A DNA stretch of 64,000 bases from Adiantum capillus-veneris (lineage: Eukaryota > Streptophyta > Polypodiopsida > Polypodiales > Pteridaceae). Position 1 is the stretch's first letter, and the number at the start of each line of letters is the position of its first letter. The stretch is from positions 140,906,234 to 140,970,233 of the forward strand of contig CM043958.1 of assembly GCA_014529385.2 (NCBI GenBank), in the 5' to 3' direction. Position numbers and translations under genes: made by a program. Below, piece by piece: positions 1 to 10,432 of the stretch. Under the pieces are notes generated by a model that saw only the letters and a program-made list of their open reading frames with translations, made no database searches and was not told the DNA's origin.

Positions 1-521
1 CCTCCATCAGAGAAAAGCTGCAGAAGATACACTTTTGCCCTCTTTATGCTAATTTTCTCTCTTAATCACAATAAGATAAAATTGTATGAAAGATAAGAGA
101 GCAAGAGCTACACAATTAAGAGAGCGTATGCCATGATTAATGGTCCATGAGATGAATAAAGAGGTGGAAGGCAAATAATCAATCATATTGATTGAGGGGG
201 ATTGTTGGTACCCAGTATGGTGTCTTGTGTTTTGATTCATGTTTATGTTGTTCTTTGTGTTTTGCGATTACTCAACTAGGTGTTTTTCTGAATTTATTTT
301 GATTTAATGAATCAAAATTTTGTTAAAAGTGTTGGGAAGATTTCAGGAAGCCAACAACACTAAAGACTAAACAACCAATGCACATTGATCATTCGTCATA
401 TGTGCTCAACACTCTAAAGAGTACAAAGAAAAGTAGTGGAGTCTTGCATGTATTTGATATCGTACATTATGAGAGCCAATTGAGGTGATCCACTTGTTGT
501 AGCTATGATGGGGACTGCATG

Positions 522-523
<2 letters not shown>
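1..523. other. Non-genic stretch
   Basis: I see no coding region, repeat border or RNA gene in this AT-rich stretch. The short open frames have no recognisable motif. A GA microsatellite follows immediately. Confidence 0.5.

Positions 524-595
<72 letters not shown>
524..595. repeat. (GA)n microsatellite, about 36 units
   Basis: Uninterrupted GA dinucleotide run of about 72 bases. It creates artefactual open frames of alternating Arg-Glu on one strand and Ser-Leu on the other, which are not proteins. Confidence 0.98.
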
Positions 596-599
<4 letters not shown>

Positions 600-739
600 A
601 TTATCATCCACTGAGGTCAAATATGACCTATGGGACCCAAAAAAAAAACATTACAACATATTTCTTCTAAGTGAAGTCATTACATACATCTCAGTTAAGG
701 ACTGAAGGTCCAACGAGGATTTAAAAAAGATTAGGACAA

Positions 740-1499
740 CAAGAACAAAACCTACAAAGGGGCAATTGAGGGAGAAGCCGGTTTGGGAGTTCGAAACTCC
801 TAGATGGTGGCTTTACCTCTTTGGTAGACTGCCCATTTTCCTGTTGTGCGCGCTTCTCGCACCTTTTGGAGTTCTACCTTATTTTGTTTGAGTTGAGTGG
901 GTGTAAGATCTTCTACAAACCAAAGTCTAGTGTCTTTGAGAAGCCTTGATTGTTTGAGGAGTTTGATTCAGTCCGCTTTGGTCTTGAAGGTGAGGATGGC
1001 GTGATTGGTTCGATGCTCATGTGTAACAGTGATAATTGTCTCTTCATCCCATTGTACCATGGGGATTGCTGCTTGAATTTGGGGAAATGCATCATGGTAC
1101 TCGAGGTCCCCCTCTCCTTTCCAAATGCTTGGAAGCCCACCAATGCGAACATTGAGAGCAATATCTTCTTGCCGTTGTCGTTCGAGTAATGTGGATGTCA
1201 CACCTCAACCTTGCGAGAGATGACTTCTTGCACCTGAGTCTTGACCTCCTTTGTAAGGGTGGTCTCTACCCCACCTTGGCTTCAATGAACATAGCTGCCA
1301 TATATTTCATCTCTTCAGTTTTGCATTTCTCCATTGTGGTGAGACGAGCCCTAATTGCACCGAGTCTTTGTTTTAACTCATCATTCTCCTTGCAAAGCCT
1401 GTTGACTTCACGTTGAAGGTTGGTGCTGTCTAGCTTTGGTTGCATTGCCACAACTCCGACGAAGGTGGGTTTCCCTCGAGACGAGGCACGAATAGCCAT
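740..1499 (-). pseudogene. ORF1-like relic of a non-LTR element: coiled coil plus RRM-like domain
   Basis: Read on the minus strand, the first part (about 1499-1266) holds a heptad-rich stretch (LCKENDELKQRLGAIRARL) that looks like a coiled coil. A second frame (about 1201-968) starts near LNVRIGGLP, an RRM-like beta strand. After one in-frame TGA it continues into a segment containing KLLKQSRLLKDTRLWFVEDL and then REARTTGKWAVYQRGKATI. Coiled coil, RRM and a C-terminal 'FxxDLTPxQ...K..W' region is the order known for L1 ORF1p-type proteins and related plant LINE ORF1s. At least one frameshift and two stops make it a pseudogene. No reverse transcriptase lies next to it. The family assignment is inference; a host RNA-binding protein fragment is the alternative. 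Confidence 0.45.
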
Positions 1500-2014
<515 letters not shown>

Positions 2015-2081
2015 CCCGAGCTAGGGGGGGGATTACCTTGGCAATAGTTGGTCAACACCGTTATCCATAACTACTCGGACT

Positions 2082-2146
2082 GCTCACACAAGGTGAGGTC
2101 TCTCTCACTCAACTATAGTATGCCATAGCTTCAAAACCTTAGCCCG

Positions 2147-2188
<42 letters not shown>

Positions 2189-2274
2189 CGTTGCAATTGC
2201 TCGCTCATGCAAGCTGAGGTCTCTCTCACTCTCAACTGCAGTAAGCCATAGCATGTATGTATGTTTTTTTAGTT

Positions 2275-2307
<33 letters not shown>
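2082..2307. repeat. Duplicated about 50-bp segment around a (TG)n tract, followed by (GA)n
   Basis: The segment at about 2082-2130 (GAGGTCTCTCTCACTCAAC...GCCATAGC) recurs at about 2201-2251 with few changes. Between the copies lies a TG run at 2149-2187, and a GA run follows at 2277-2307. The duplication suggests slippage or unequal exchange at the microsatellite. Confidence 0.75.
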
Positions 2308-2315
<8 letters not shown>

Positions 2316-2712
2316 GGAGGTCGTAGATCGGCTGCGTGACTTGCAAGGTGAGGGAGACTCAAAGAAAGGGGGCCACCATCATCACTACTAATTCAGATGA
2401 CACGCCCAAAAGGCTATGCAAATTTGCAACAAGAAAAGGTGTGCATGTCATAGTGGGTTATGGCTAACACCAACCACCAACCTACAACACTAAGTATTCA
2501 GCCACAACAGTGTCATTATTGCCAACACATCCATTGTATCTATCCATCCAATCATCATGCTCTTTGTAAGTCCTTAGATCACCATCCCTGTGGCTACAAT
2601 CCCTTCTCTCTTCATCCTCTGTGTAATGGTTTGCTCATGCAGCCAATGGGCAAGCAGAGCTTGGCAATGGGGCGGTTGCAAGGTGCCCCTTTCAATACTT
2701 GTACATTGAACG

Positions 2713-2767
<55 letters not shown>

Positions 2768-3115
2768 CACACACACACAAGCAGATTACCTGGTAACTCT
2801 TGTCACAGCTCGTTGATGTCACACTTGCAACCTCGGGGAGGGATCACTTAATAATTATGGGACTATTACATGAATGCTATTGTAAAATGAAATTGGAAAA
2901 TTTTTAACAGATTGATAGGAAAAGGGTGTATTTTATCTATAAAAAATTCACAGATAAGGAGTTTTAGAAATAGCCCTTGAACGCATGTGATATACACAGC
3001 TTATACATGGTGACCCCCCCCCCCTCCCCCTTCCCCCCCCTTGAGCTCTTAACGCAACTGCAGCTCACCACAGATTATGTGTAGAGACGTCTTGATTGTG
3101 GTTTCTCGGGCAAGG

Positions 3116-3118
<3 letters not shown>
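2308..3118. repeat. Non-genic, with (CA)n at 2716-2764 and poly-C at about 3014-3040
   Basis: A CA run of about 49 bases with a short imperfect extension to about 2779, and a C-rich homopolymer stretch near 3014-3040. No coding motif was recognised. Confidence 0.85.

Positions 3119-3179
<61 letters not shown>
3119..3179. repeat. (TC)n microsatellite
   Basis: Uninterrupted TC run of about 61 bases ending in TGTGTGTG. Confidence 0.97.
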
Positions 3180-3186
<7 letters not shown>

Positions 3187-3678
3187 CACCATTTTCATAA
3201 CATGCACGTGATCACCTCCCATGCCTTCCAAGCTCCTGATATAGTAGAATCTCAAGTCCCAATCACTAGACAGCTTCCTGACGACTCTCATCGGCCACCC
3301 ATAATAAGAAAGATGTTGCCTTGCAGCTCTACTTGTTTGGGGTTCGTAGTAGTTTCCTTGGAGTTGCAAGACAAAGTTACATACCTCATTGCCCAATTCA
3401 TGGCATTATCTTTGTCCACCTCTGCAAGCGGTGCCGCTTTCGCTCTCAACGACACCTTTCCCCTAGGCAAGTTGCTTCTTACAGGCATCCCTATTCTTTG
3501 TCACACGTCGTTTGTGTGTCTTGCACCTTTTCTAGGTGGGTGTTGACTCATTGAGTTCTCAGCTACACTCCACTGCATTGTGCCGCCTTTGATTACGCAC
3601 CAAAGACCCAACCCATCAAAAATGTGCACTCTTGCATGCTGCACCTACATAATATATGACCCACAACTCCATTTTCTC

Positions 3679-3687
<9 letters not shown>
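3180..3687. other. Non-genic stretch
   Basis: Several overlapping open frames of 60-120 codons exist on both strands, but none shows a domain I recognise and none is clearly favoured. Confidence 0.35.
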
Positions 3688-3852
<165 letters not shown>

Positions 3853-3936
3853 CTTGGTCAAAATTGGCTACAAGAGACTATTGTTTGCAGTTGCATACCA
3901 CTGCCACAAAGGATTTTTGTTGGTCTCCTCCTCTTG

Positions 3937-4055
3937 GGCAAGCACCCCCCCCCCTTCTCATATATGGCTCTTCAGCTCTCCATGTAACTGGTAGCCTCCT
4001 GACATCCACCACCCTTGCTTGCTTGTTGAGCCACGTGGCCTGTCAGAATTTGGTT
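3937..4055. repeat. Diverged duplicate segment, copy 1
   Basis: This segment (poly-C, CTCATATATGGCTC..., GTTGAGCCACGTGGCCTGTC, AGAATTTGG) recurs at about 4815-4915 with substitutions and a gap. The phrase ATGGAGCTAGYGTC also occurs in both neighbourhoods, at about 4083 and 4716. An old local duplication about 0.8 kb apart is the simplest reading. Confidence 0.6.
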
Positions 4056-4726
4056 TAGGAAGGTAAAGAGGAAGGGGGCTATAATGGAGCTAGTGTCAAA
4101 CAAGGCAATTGTTGCACAGGCCTTAAGTTATGTACATTATGGATAGACTTTGAGGCTTGCTCTCACATGTGATGGGAACGACTGGGAACACCCAAAGTAT
4201 GGAGTCACTAGCATGAAAGGAACTAGCGAGGGTGTGCTACAGCGAATGTAGCGAGCAACAACACCATTGTGGTAGAAAGGCACAAGAATGCCCAAGAGTT
4301 GATGAACACGATATTTTCACTTGTAACTACCACTGCTTCATGCTCAATGCGTGACACCTTGTTCGTTTTTGGGTGTTATGGTTGACTGTTACAGACTGTT
4401 GAGTGGATAGCTCAGACAAGGGTGTGCTGCTTCGAGAGCAAGAGCAAGGCAAGGTGTACCAAATAATAGCAAACTCGGAGCAGCAATGCATGCGAGAGCC
4501 TCTTAAGAGCCCCTTTCTTTTTGGAGGTTAGCCATCCTCTAATGGATGCAGATAGCACTTCTGAAAAAGTGACTAACTAAGATAGTGTGCCTACTATTGA
4601 AACTTGAGAAGTAGTTCCCAAGTGCATAGATTCCATGCACACAAAATCATTGATGATTTGTGTTCCCTGCATGTACTTTGTCTGATCCATTGGAGAAAAT
4701 AGGAAAGGGACTGTGATGGAGCTAGC

Positions 4727-4727
<1 letters not shown>
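4056..4727. other. Non-genic stretch
   Basis: No gene or element border recognised. Confidence 0.4.

Positions 4728-4796
<69 letters not shown>
4728..4796. repeat. (TC)n microsatellite
   Basis: Uninterrupted TC run of about 69 bases. Confidence 0.97.
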
Positions 4797-4799
<3 letters not shown>

Positions 4800-4814
4800 C
4801 AGTGCCTCTTCATT

Positions 4815-4915
4815 TCTTGAGCAGCCCACTACCTTTCCCCCCTCATATGCGGCTCTCTGACGTTCACCACCCTCTCTTGCTTATTGAGCCATGTGGCCTG
4901 CCGGAATTTGGATCT
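4815..4915. repeat. Diverged duplicate segment, copy 2
   Basis: Partner of the segment at 3937-4055: CCCCCCTCATATGCGGCTC, TTATTGAGCCATGTGGCCTG and GGAATTTGG are shared with small differences. Confidence 0.6.
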
Positions 4916-5106
4916 CCATAATAGAATACAATAGATAAAAAAATATGTGAGTGATCAAATCAATCTTGTTTTCTCTTAACAGAATGATTCAAACATATTA
5001 GTTTGACGCTGCTTTTTCTCATCAATCCCACACTCAATGATTACCCTCCTTCCCACTAATCCTAAACCTTAGTTTCATGTCCTTTTACCTCTTCAATGTA
5101 CTTACA

Positions 5107-5108
<2 letters not shown>

Positions 5109-5166
<58 letters not shown>

Positions 5167-5188
5167 CTCAGGTGTGTGTGTGTGTGTG
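5109..5188. repeat. (CT)n then (GT)n microsatellites
   Basis: CT run at 5109-5162, then a GT run at about 5172-5188 with a short GTGCG tail. Confidence 0.96.
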
Positions 5189-5373
5189 CGTGTGCGCACG
5201 CACTAATAAGAAGAGGAAATTGGTATAACCTTTCTATCACCCAAGTGTGGTAGATTGGTTATGCCATTTCCCTCTTGAATAACAGGTCTTGAGTTCAACT
5301 CTCCTTGTTGGATAGATCTTTAAGGTCTCTTGGGATAGTTTCCTACGACGTTAAAATTCTCGTCTTCTTCTTC

Positions 5374-5393
5374 CTCTCTCTCTCTCTCTCTCT

Positions 5394-5439
<46 letters not shown>
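5374..5439. repeat. Compound (CT)n-(CA)n microsatellite
   Basis: CT run at 5374-5394 passing directly into a CA run at 5395-5439. Confidence 0.97.
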
Positions 5440-5441
<2 letters not shown>

Positions 5442-5741
5442 ATAAAATTTCCCATGTTGAAGAGAATGTTTCTTGAACAATTAAAATCAATTCGTTTCAA
5501 ATGTTAGATTGCAAAGAGGGAATCTTTCAGTTTTGCAATCATTAGCTTATCCAAGGGTCATAATTGCTCTCAAGAATTCCTTAGTTTGCAAGCCCCCCTT
5601 TAGCACAATATGGCAAAGGCTTGTTCAAATGGAATCAAGGGTGGAGGTGAAAATGGTGACATGCGTGCATTGTAGGCTGTGCAATTGGGCTGCCCGAATT
5701 TACAAATCGGTGTGCATTTACATATGTGGCATTGAAATGCC

Positions 5742-5960
5742 ACATATTTCAGTGAACGCATGCGGGCGTAATGGTTAGAGCACGTGCATCGTGCTGGGGA
5801 GGTCAACGCCATATATTTTAGTGAATGCATGCGGGTGTGATGGTTAGAGCACATGCATCGTTGGAGGGAGGTCGTGGGATCGAGGCTCAAGCTGTGAGGA
5901 GGTCGTGGTGGGATCGAGGCTCAAGTTGCGACAATTCGAATTTACCTATGGGGCCCGAAT
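5742..5960 (+). repeat. tRNA-like (SINE-type) repeat, tandemly duplicated
   Basis: The phrase GCGGGCGTAATGGTTAGAGC at about 5761 recurs as GCGGGTGTGATGGTTAGAGC at about 5830. GGTTAGAGCAC matches an RNA polymerase III A box. GGGATCGAGGCTC, about 35-40 bases downstream and again near 5915, resembles a B box (GGTTCGANNCC). Both units follow TTYAGTGAAYGCATGC, so the block is a tandem repeat of about 69 bases. The spacing fits a tRNA-derived SINE head. No 3' tail or target-site duplication was identified, and this does not fold as an intact tRNA. Confidence 0.45.
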
Positions 5961-7269
5961 TTACTTTTTTGTTTCCCAACATGCAGGCCCCTCTCTGGCA
6001 CGAGCCATTTCCTTCCACTAGCTTTTATGCAGCGAGAGAGAGGTGTCGAGCAGTCCAAACTCCGGAGACTCGACACTCGCATGCGAGTGGTTTGCTGAGC
6101 TCTCATCAGTTTGAGTTCAATTAATAGATGCAAATGCCCATAACACGAAAATAAGCTAAACGGGAACTAAGACACAGAATTTAAATGCTGCATTCCTTGG
6201 TGGCTAGTCGTTGGCAGGGCAATCCGGCAGCAAACGTTTCCCTTCTTATTTCCAGGCAAGTTGTTTTCCCGTTGTTGTTTTATCCGGGTCTCATTTGATG
6301 AGCCGCACTTCGCCAATGCCAATTTAGTGCATCAATGTCCTAGCTAGGTGTAAGTATAGGGTTAAGTATAGTCCCAATATGTGAGAGAGAGAGAGAGAGA
6401 GAGTTACATCATGTTCATGGGAGGCCGAACTCGACCTATGGGACATATGATATATCAGATACAATTTTTTTTCAAAGCAAAGAGGCTAGTTGGAAATTCC
6501 CTCAAAATGCCGAGATGGGGCGGATTCTGAGGGCAAGTACATCTCTAATGACTAAGCGGCCCTGTAAAATCTCGATACAAGGAGCCACATGGCAAACCAT
6601 AGAAAACTGAAAGCCAGGGTAAGATACCTGTCCTAAAAAGTGGCTTGGTAAGCTAAGTGGAGAGAGAAGAGAGCAACCTCAGAACTTCCACCAAAAGCAC
6701 ACTTCTAAACCACCAAAAGCCATGAGCAGACAAAAGGACAAGGAACATCTGCACGAGTTCAAACGTCGAGCATTGCCCGCCAACTGATATGATCTGGCAA
6801 CAAAGGTAAAGGATAAACAGAAGAGAGAGCAGTCAATGACGACGACGAGGGAGAAGAGACAATTGAGATCACCATTGCCTTCTATCATTTCTTGATGATT
6901 GTGAAAGAGAAGATAATGAGTTTTTTTTGGATCACAAATAAGGAGGATGCCACAAGATAACCAACAAAGCGCTACACTGGAGCTAACAAGAAGCTATCAG
7001 CCAGGATAGAAGCTAGTCACTTGCTGAAGGTGGCTCCTAAAGAGCAGAGATGGAGAGGGAACTCCAAGAAGAGAGTGAAGGAGCCTTGATGATAACAACG
7101 TTTGGAACCCTGATGGAGAAGCTTGGTAGAGCGAGTTGAGATAGAGTGGTAGGGCAACAACAACAAATCCCAACAACCCAATGCGAAAAGCACCAAAAAT
7201 CAAGGAAGATTCTTGACTAGCATCCCAATATGCTGTAACTTCAAGCAGCGCGTGGAGGCTCTCGTAGAC
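5961..7269. other. Non-genic stretch with a short (GA)n at 6383-6403
   Basis: No recognisable gene. The short open frames lack motifs. The only obvious repeat is a short GA run at 6383-6403. Confidence 0.4.
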
Positions 7270-7978
7270 TGTCACAAATGGCTCACGTGTCAAGCCATTG
7301 AAAACGGAGCCAACTTGGAGATCCCGGCCGAGGGGCCTAAACCCTAAGAAGAAGAAGCTGAAGCAGCAAAAGAAGTTTTACTGACTTACAAAGTCTTGCT
7401 GAGTGGCCTATTCTTAAAGAAGAGTTCTCACCAACTTATAAAACCCCGTCCGATGATGGGGCCCACGTGACATAAAGGCATTAAAATAAAGCAAGCCCAC
7501 ACACACACGCGCGGAGAACTGATGACATGGCGACTATAGATTCATGAAATTTGCGCTGACATGATGACATGGCAACTGTACGGAGTTCTGCAATTCGCTC
7601 TGACATGATGACGTGGCAGGTGTACGGATTTCGGTGATTTACGTTGAGCAGCTTTGGGCGGCAGACCTGATGCTTTTGAGTTTGATGCTTTTCCTGTAAC
7701 TGCTTTTCATGGCCAAGGGCCTTTAAATATGAGCCAAGGGCTCATTCTCCAGCATGCTTGGCGTGAGGTGCAAAGGATGGAGTGCCGGCGTCTCATAGAG
7801 TTCAAGTAATATATAGAAATACCGAAACGCCACGGTTTGGGGCCAATACTCTCTGGGGTGGAATTCCGCCACTCCGTGTCGCGTGCTCTCTCTCTTTCAG
7901 TTCAGTTGTTATATGAAGTGCTTAAAGTTATTCAGTGCATTTTTTTCCGTTGGCACGTGGTGCCCATCCCCGGTGACA
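7270..7978 (+). mobile_element. Ty3/gypsy-type LTR, plus orientation (candidate solo LTR)
   Basis: The segment begins TGTCACAAATGG and ends CCCCGGTGACA, the TG...CA form of an LTR. It aligns along its length with the LTR at 30747-31455 (start, CCTAAACCCTAAG, TGATGACGTGGCA subrepeats, GAAATACCG core, 'CTCTGGGGTGGAA(T)TCCGCCACTCC', CAGTTCAGTTGTTAT). Neither a primer binding site nor coding sequence follows, so a solo LTR is likely. The flanking 5-mers (TAGAC / TAGCT) do not match well, so a clean target-site duplication is not shown. Confidence 0.6.
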
Positions 7979-8439
7979 TAGCTTTGCAAGCAGTTTTTCA
8001 AAACGCTTGAAGGCCAAGCAGTTCTCTGCATGCAGCATTTCAAAACGCCTAGTAAAAAGCTTCCTCAGCACCCGCCGATTCAAGTGCATTTGAAGACACT
8101 TACGAATTGGCGCGCTAGAACTGCTTGCGTTTTGGAGATGCTATAGAACTTCCCCGAGTGCTATAGGCTGTGCTCCATAATGCCAATAGAAATGTAGGTC
8201 TGCCAAATGCACCGCCCTTCAAGTGTCGATGGAGGTCCTCCTACTTGCTTGCATTTTCAAAACGCTATGGCAAGCAGAAATGCCTATTGCCAAAAACGTA
8301 GCCTCCTCCTCAAGGATCTCCCTTTCCTCCCCTCGCCACCAAAAACACGAAGAGCAAGAATCGTTACTTTGAAAACGCTGATTCCTCTTTCTTCAACGCC
8401 CAAAGATCCTTGTCTTTGCCGTGCCAATTCTCCCTCCAA
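7979..8439. other. Non-genic stretch with recurring AAAACG(C/T) motifs
   Basis: No coding region supported. The words CAAAACGC/GAAAACGC occur about six times (e.g. near 7999, 8041, 8258, 8370). The same word recurs at about 9090-9200 and 27150-27510. Confidence 0.4.
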
Positions 8440-8964
8440 GCTCTGATACCATGTCAAAGTCAATGATGCGGAAGCGTAGAGCCAAGAGAGAATGCACGAG
8501 AGAGAAAAGAGAGAATCTATTGAACCAACCAATTGGGCAATGAAATAGATGATAATACAATGGGGGACTAGGTGTTTCTTATATACTAGCTTGGGTTCCT
8601 TAAGTACCTCCCTCAACAAATTGCCCTACCGAGTATCTCGACAAATAAGTGAAACAAATACCTAAAGACAAATAATAAACTTGGAACACATTGGGCTATT
8701 TAGTTGGGATTCTATAACTTTAACAGGGAAAACGAGGCTTGCAAATTCCAAACTCTACATACACACACTCTATACACACAAACACACATAAAGAGCAGGA
8801 ATTGCAAGCTAAAAATAAAAAACAAAAGAAGAAGGCAAACACAAAAAAGAAGACTTGCCCATCTACCTTTACTAGAGATTCACTAGGTTGAAAATTGCTA
8901 CACCTCGACGAAGCAGGATTAGGGAGCCCCTCTAAGTAGTTTCCACAACACTGCGTGGAGGAGA
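8440..8964 (-). mobile_element. LTR-like segment, minus orientation, with primer-binding-site complement
   Basis: GCTCTGATACCA at 8440-8451 is the reverse complement of TGGTATCAGAGC, the initiator-Met-tRNA primer binding site of plant LTR retrotransposons. It directly precedes TGTCAAAGTC at 8452, as expected where a minus-strand element's internal region meets its 5' LTR. About 200 bases of this LTR recur in diverged form at 26164-26400, and its first 20-odd bases recur at 27584. The right border is unclear because another LTR starts at 8965. Confidence 0.5.
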
Positions 8965-9565
8965 TGTCACAAGACGGGCACCACGTGCCAATAGAAAAGA
9001 ACAGCACTTCAATAACAACTGAAATGAGAGAGAGAGATGACACGCGACACGGAGTGGCGGAATTCCACCCCAGAGAGTACTGGCGTTGTGGAACTGCAAA
9101 CGCTAGGCTTGATCTGCTACAGGAAAAATGCCAGAAAACGCTGGGGATGATCTACTACAGAAAAACGCTAGAGGATCTTGTTGGCTGGAAACGCTAGGCT
9201 CTCTGTCTGTCTTGCTGAGAAGGGCAATGCAAGTTGCTAGAACTTCTTCTGCTTCGTCTGCCAAAAAGTGCTAGCGCTAGGTTTCTTTTATAGAGCCTTA
9301 GCAATTTTCCCTACTCACTCTTTCAACAAAAGTCACTTATTGAATAATAAGTGAAAAATGTGTATTTTGGGAAAAAGGGTTCTATACTTTTTAAAATGCT
9401 CATGATGGGTATTGAATGTCATGCTGATGATCATGCTGTGTGCAACCAGAGGATATGCAACTAATCTAAGTGCCTGGACATGCACGATCTGCTCGCAGGC
9501 TCACAAAGGTACCAGAACACTTCCTAAGCTGACCTGAACCCTAGACCTTAGATGTGCACGTGACA
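8965..9565 (-). mobile_element. LTR in minus orientation, probable 3' LTR of gypsy element GY3
   Basis: On the minus strand this reads TGTCACGTGCACATC... to ...CACGTGGTGCCCGTCTTGTGACA. It shares CTCTGGGGTGGAATTCCGCC, CAGTTGTTAT and GGCACGTGGTGCCC with the plus-strand LTR at 7270-7978. Immediately inside it on the minus strand (9566-9578) is AAAAGGAGGGGA, a polypurine tract like those before the 3' LTRs of GY1, GY2 and the short element at 30.7 kb. The internal region therefore lies at higher coordinates, where minus-strand gag/protease/integrase relics are found (19.86-22.13 kb). Assignment to that element is inference, because no matching 5' LTR was found. Confidence 0.55.
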
Positions 9566-10111
9566 TCCCCTCCTTTTCAAAGTGAGGTACTGGTACCGAG
9601 CTGCATGGCGTCGAGGGAGTGCGCCAAGTTGCCAACAACTCGTGGAATCATGCGAAGAACTCTTCGCCGGCCCACTCTGATGCGTGGGTCGTGCGATACT
9701 TGAACTTCATGAAGGTCTGCAATGCTTGCTTCTATGGGCTGCGTCGAAAGCGAAGCAAAGTGATCTGTGGCGGCTTCAATGCTCCAACTGCGTCTATGGA
9801 CGTGGGTCCACCTTCTTCAAGAATCTCCGAGGAGGAAAATTCCTAAAACCACTTCCAACACAAAATCATGAACATACCCATTCCATGTAGAGTGACTGGA
9901 AAAATACTGTTCTTCCGAAAAGACTGCGCATGCAATGCAGATGAACAAAGGGACGTAGTGCCAAACTGTTCACCAAACACACGCAAAAAGTGGGATCGAA
10001 TCTTGACCTTTCGACCTAAACCTATCAACTGTGACAAATCACAATGGAAATGCCGATGCTTGATAGACAATCTTACTTGTGCTCTTTCTAAGAGTGTGTC
10101 ATGCCAAGGAA
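9566..10111 (-). other. Probable 3' internal region of GY3 (no clear coding)
   Basis: Between the polypurine tract and the hAT insertion. Open frames on both strands have no convincing integrase or chromodomain motif. I read this as decayed 3' internal/untranslated sequence of GY3. Confidence 0.35.
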
Positions 10112-10119
10112 GAAACATG
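10112..10119. repeat. 8-bp target-site duplication GAAACATG (left copy) of hAT
   Basis: GAAACATG abuts the left end of the hAT (CAAGGTAGTTTTCG...). An identical copy lies at 19842-19849 immediately after the right end. Eight base pairs is the hAT superfamily target-site length. Confidence 0.9.
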
Positions 10120-10260
10120 CAAGGTAGTTTTCGTACATCGTACGGAACGTTTTGTTCCGTTCGGCTGGACCCGTCCTGTACTGTCCGTTTCGTACGTTCC
10201 GTATGGCAAAATTTTATAGCCGTTTATGACCGTTGGCAGTTTTTGAACGTTTACAGGTAG
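10120..10260 (+). repeat. hAT left terminal and subterminal repeats
   Basis: Terminal inverted repeat followed by multiple CGTAC/GTACG, CCGTTCG and GACCGTT words (e.g. 10132, 10139, 10191). Comparable CGTACG words lie near the right end at 19755-19830. In hAT elements such subterminal words bind the transposase. That role is inferred here. Confidence 0.6.
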
Positions 10261-10402
10261 CCGTTTTGGAGCTGTTTTGCAACCATGTGCCAATGCCCAT
10301 GGGCCATTGCCATGCTTTCCCTCTCACATGCATTATATGCAATGTGCATAATGCCTCATGCTCATTGCTCTCCCTCTCCCATGCTCTTCCTCTTCGGACT
10401 TC

Positions 10403-10409
10403 CTATTTA
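10403..10409 (+). promoter_or_regulatory. TATA-like box (TATTTAA) of the hAT transposase gene
   Basis: TATTTAA lies about 19 bases upstream of the GY1 insertion point, after CT-rich sequence. The transposase 5' leader resumes after GY1 at 16236 (CAACACAACCTACAAG...). The element therefore appears to have landed about where transcription would have started. Confidence 0.4.
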
Positions 10410-10427
10410 AGCAACTCCTCCCCCTCG

Positions 10428-10432
10428 TTCTC
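10428..10432. repeat. 5-bp target-site duplication TTCTC (left) of GY1
   Basis: TTCTC immediately precedes the 5' LTR and recurs at 16231-16235 immediately after the 3' LTR. Five base pairs is the Ty3/gypsy target size. Confidence 0.92.

Noticed and set aside
414-705. Open frames of Ser-Leu or Arg-Glu repeats (also at 1717-2058, 3616-3861, 4577-4813 and similar)
   Set aside because: They are translations of GA/CT microsatellites in several frames at once. There is no codon bias or domain.
760-800. T-arm-like GGGAGTTCGAAACTCC suggesting a tRNA gene
   Set aside because: No acceptor stem or D/anticodon arms around it, and it falls in the ORF1-like relic.
2460-2822. Open frames with Thr-His or Cys-Val repeats over the CA tract
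   Set aside because: Same artefact from a CA/GT microsatellite.
3184-3546. 120-codon plus-strand frame and overlapping minus-strand frames
   Set aside because: No recognisable domain, no splice model and no support to choose a strand.
5280-5330. tRNA-like GGTTATGCC ... GAGTTCAACTCTC
   Set aside because: A and B box-like words are weak and no cloverleaf or repeat copies were seen. The better SINE candidate is at 5742-5960.
9619-10260. Plus-strand frames of 75-130 codons
   Set aside because: They cross the hAT border at 10120 or lie in the GY3 3' region, and carry no domain.
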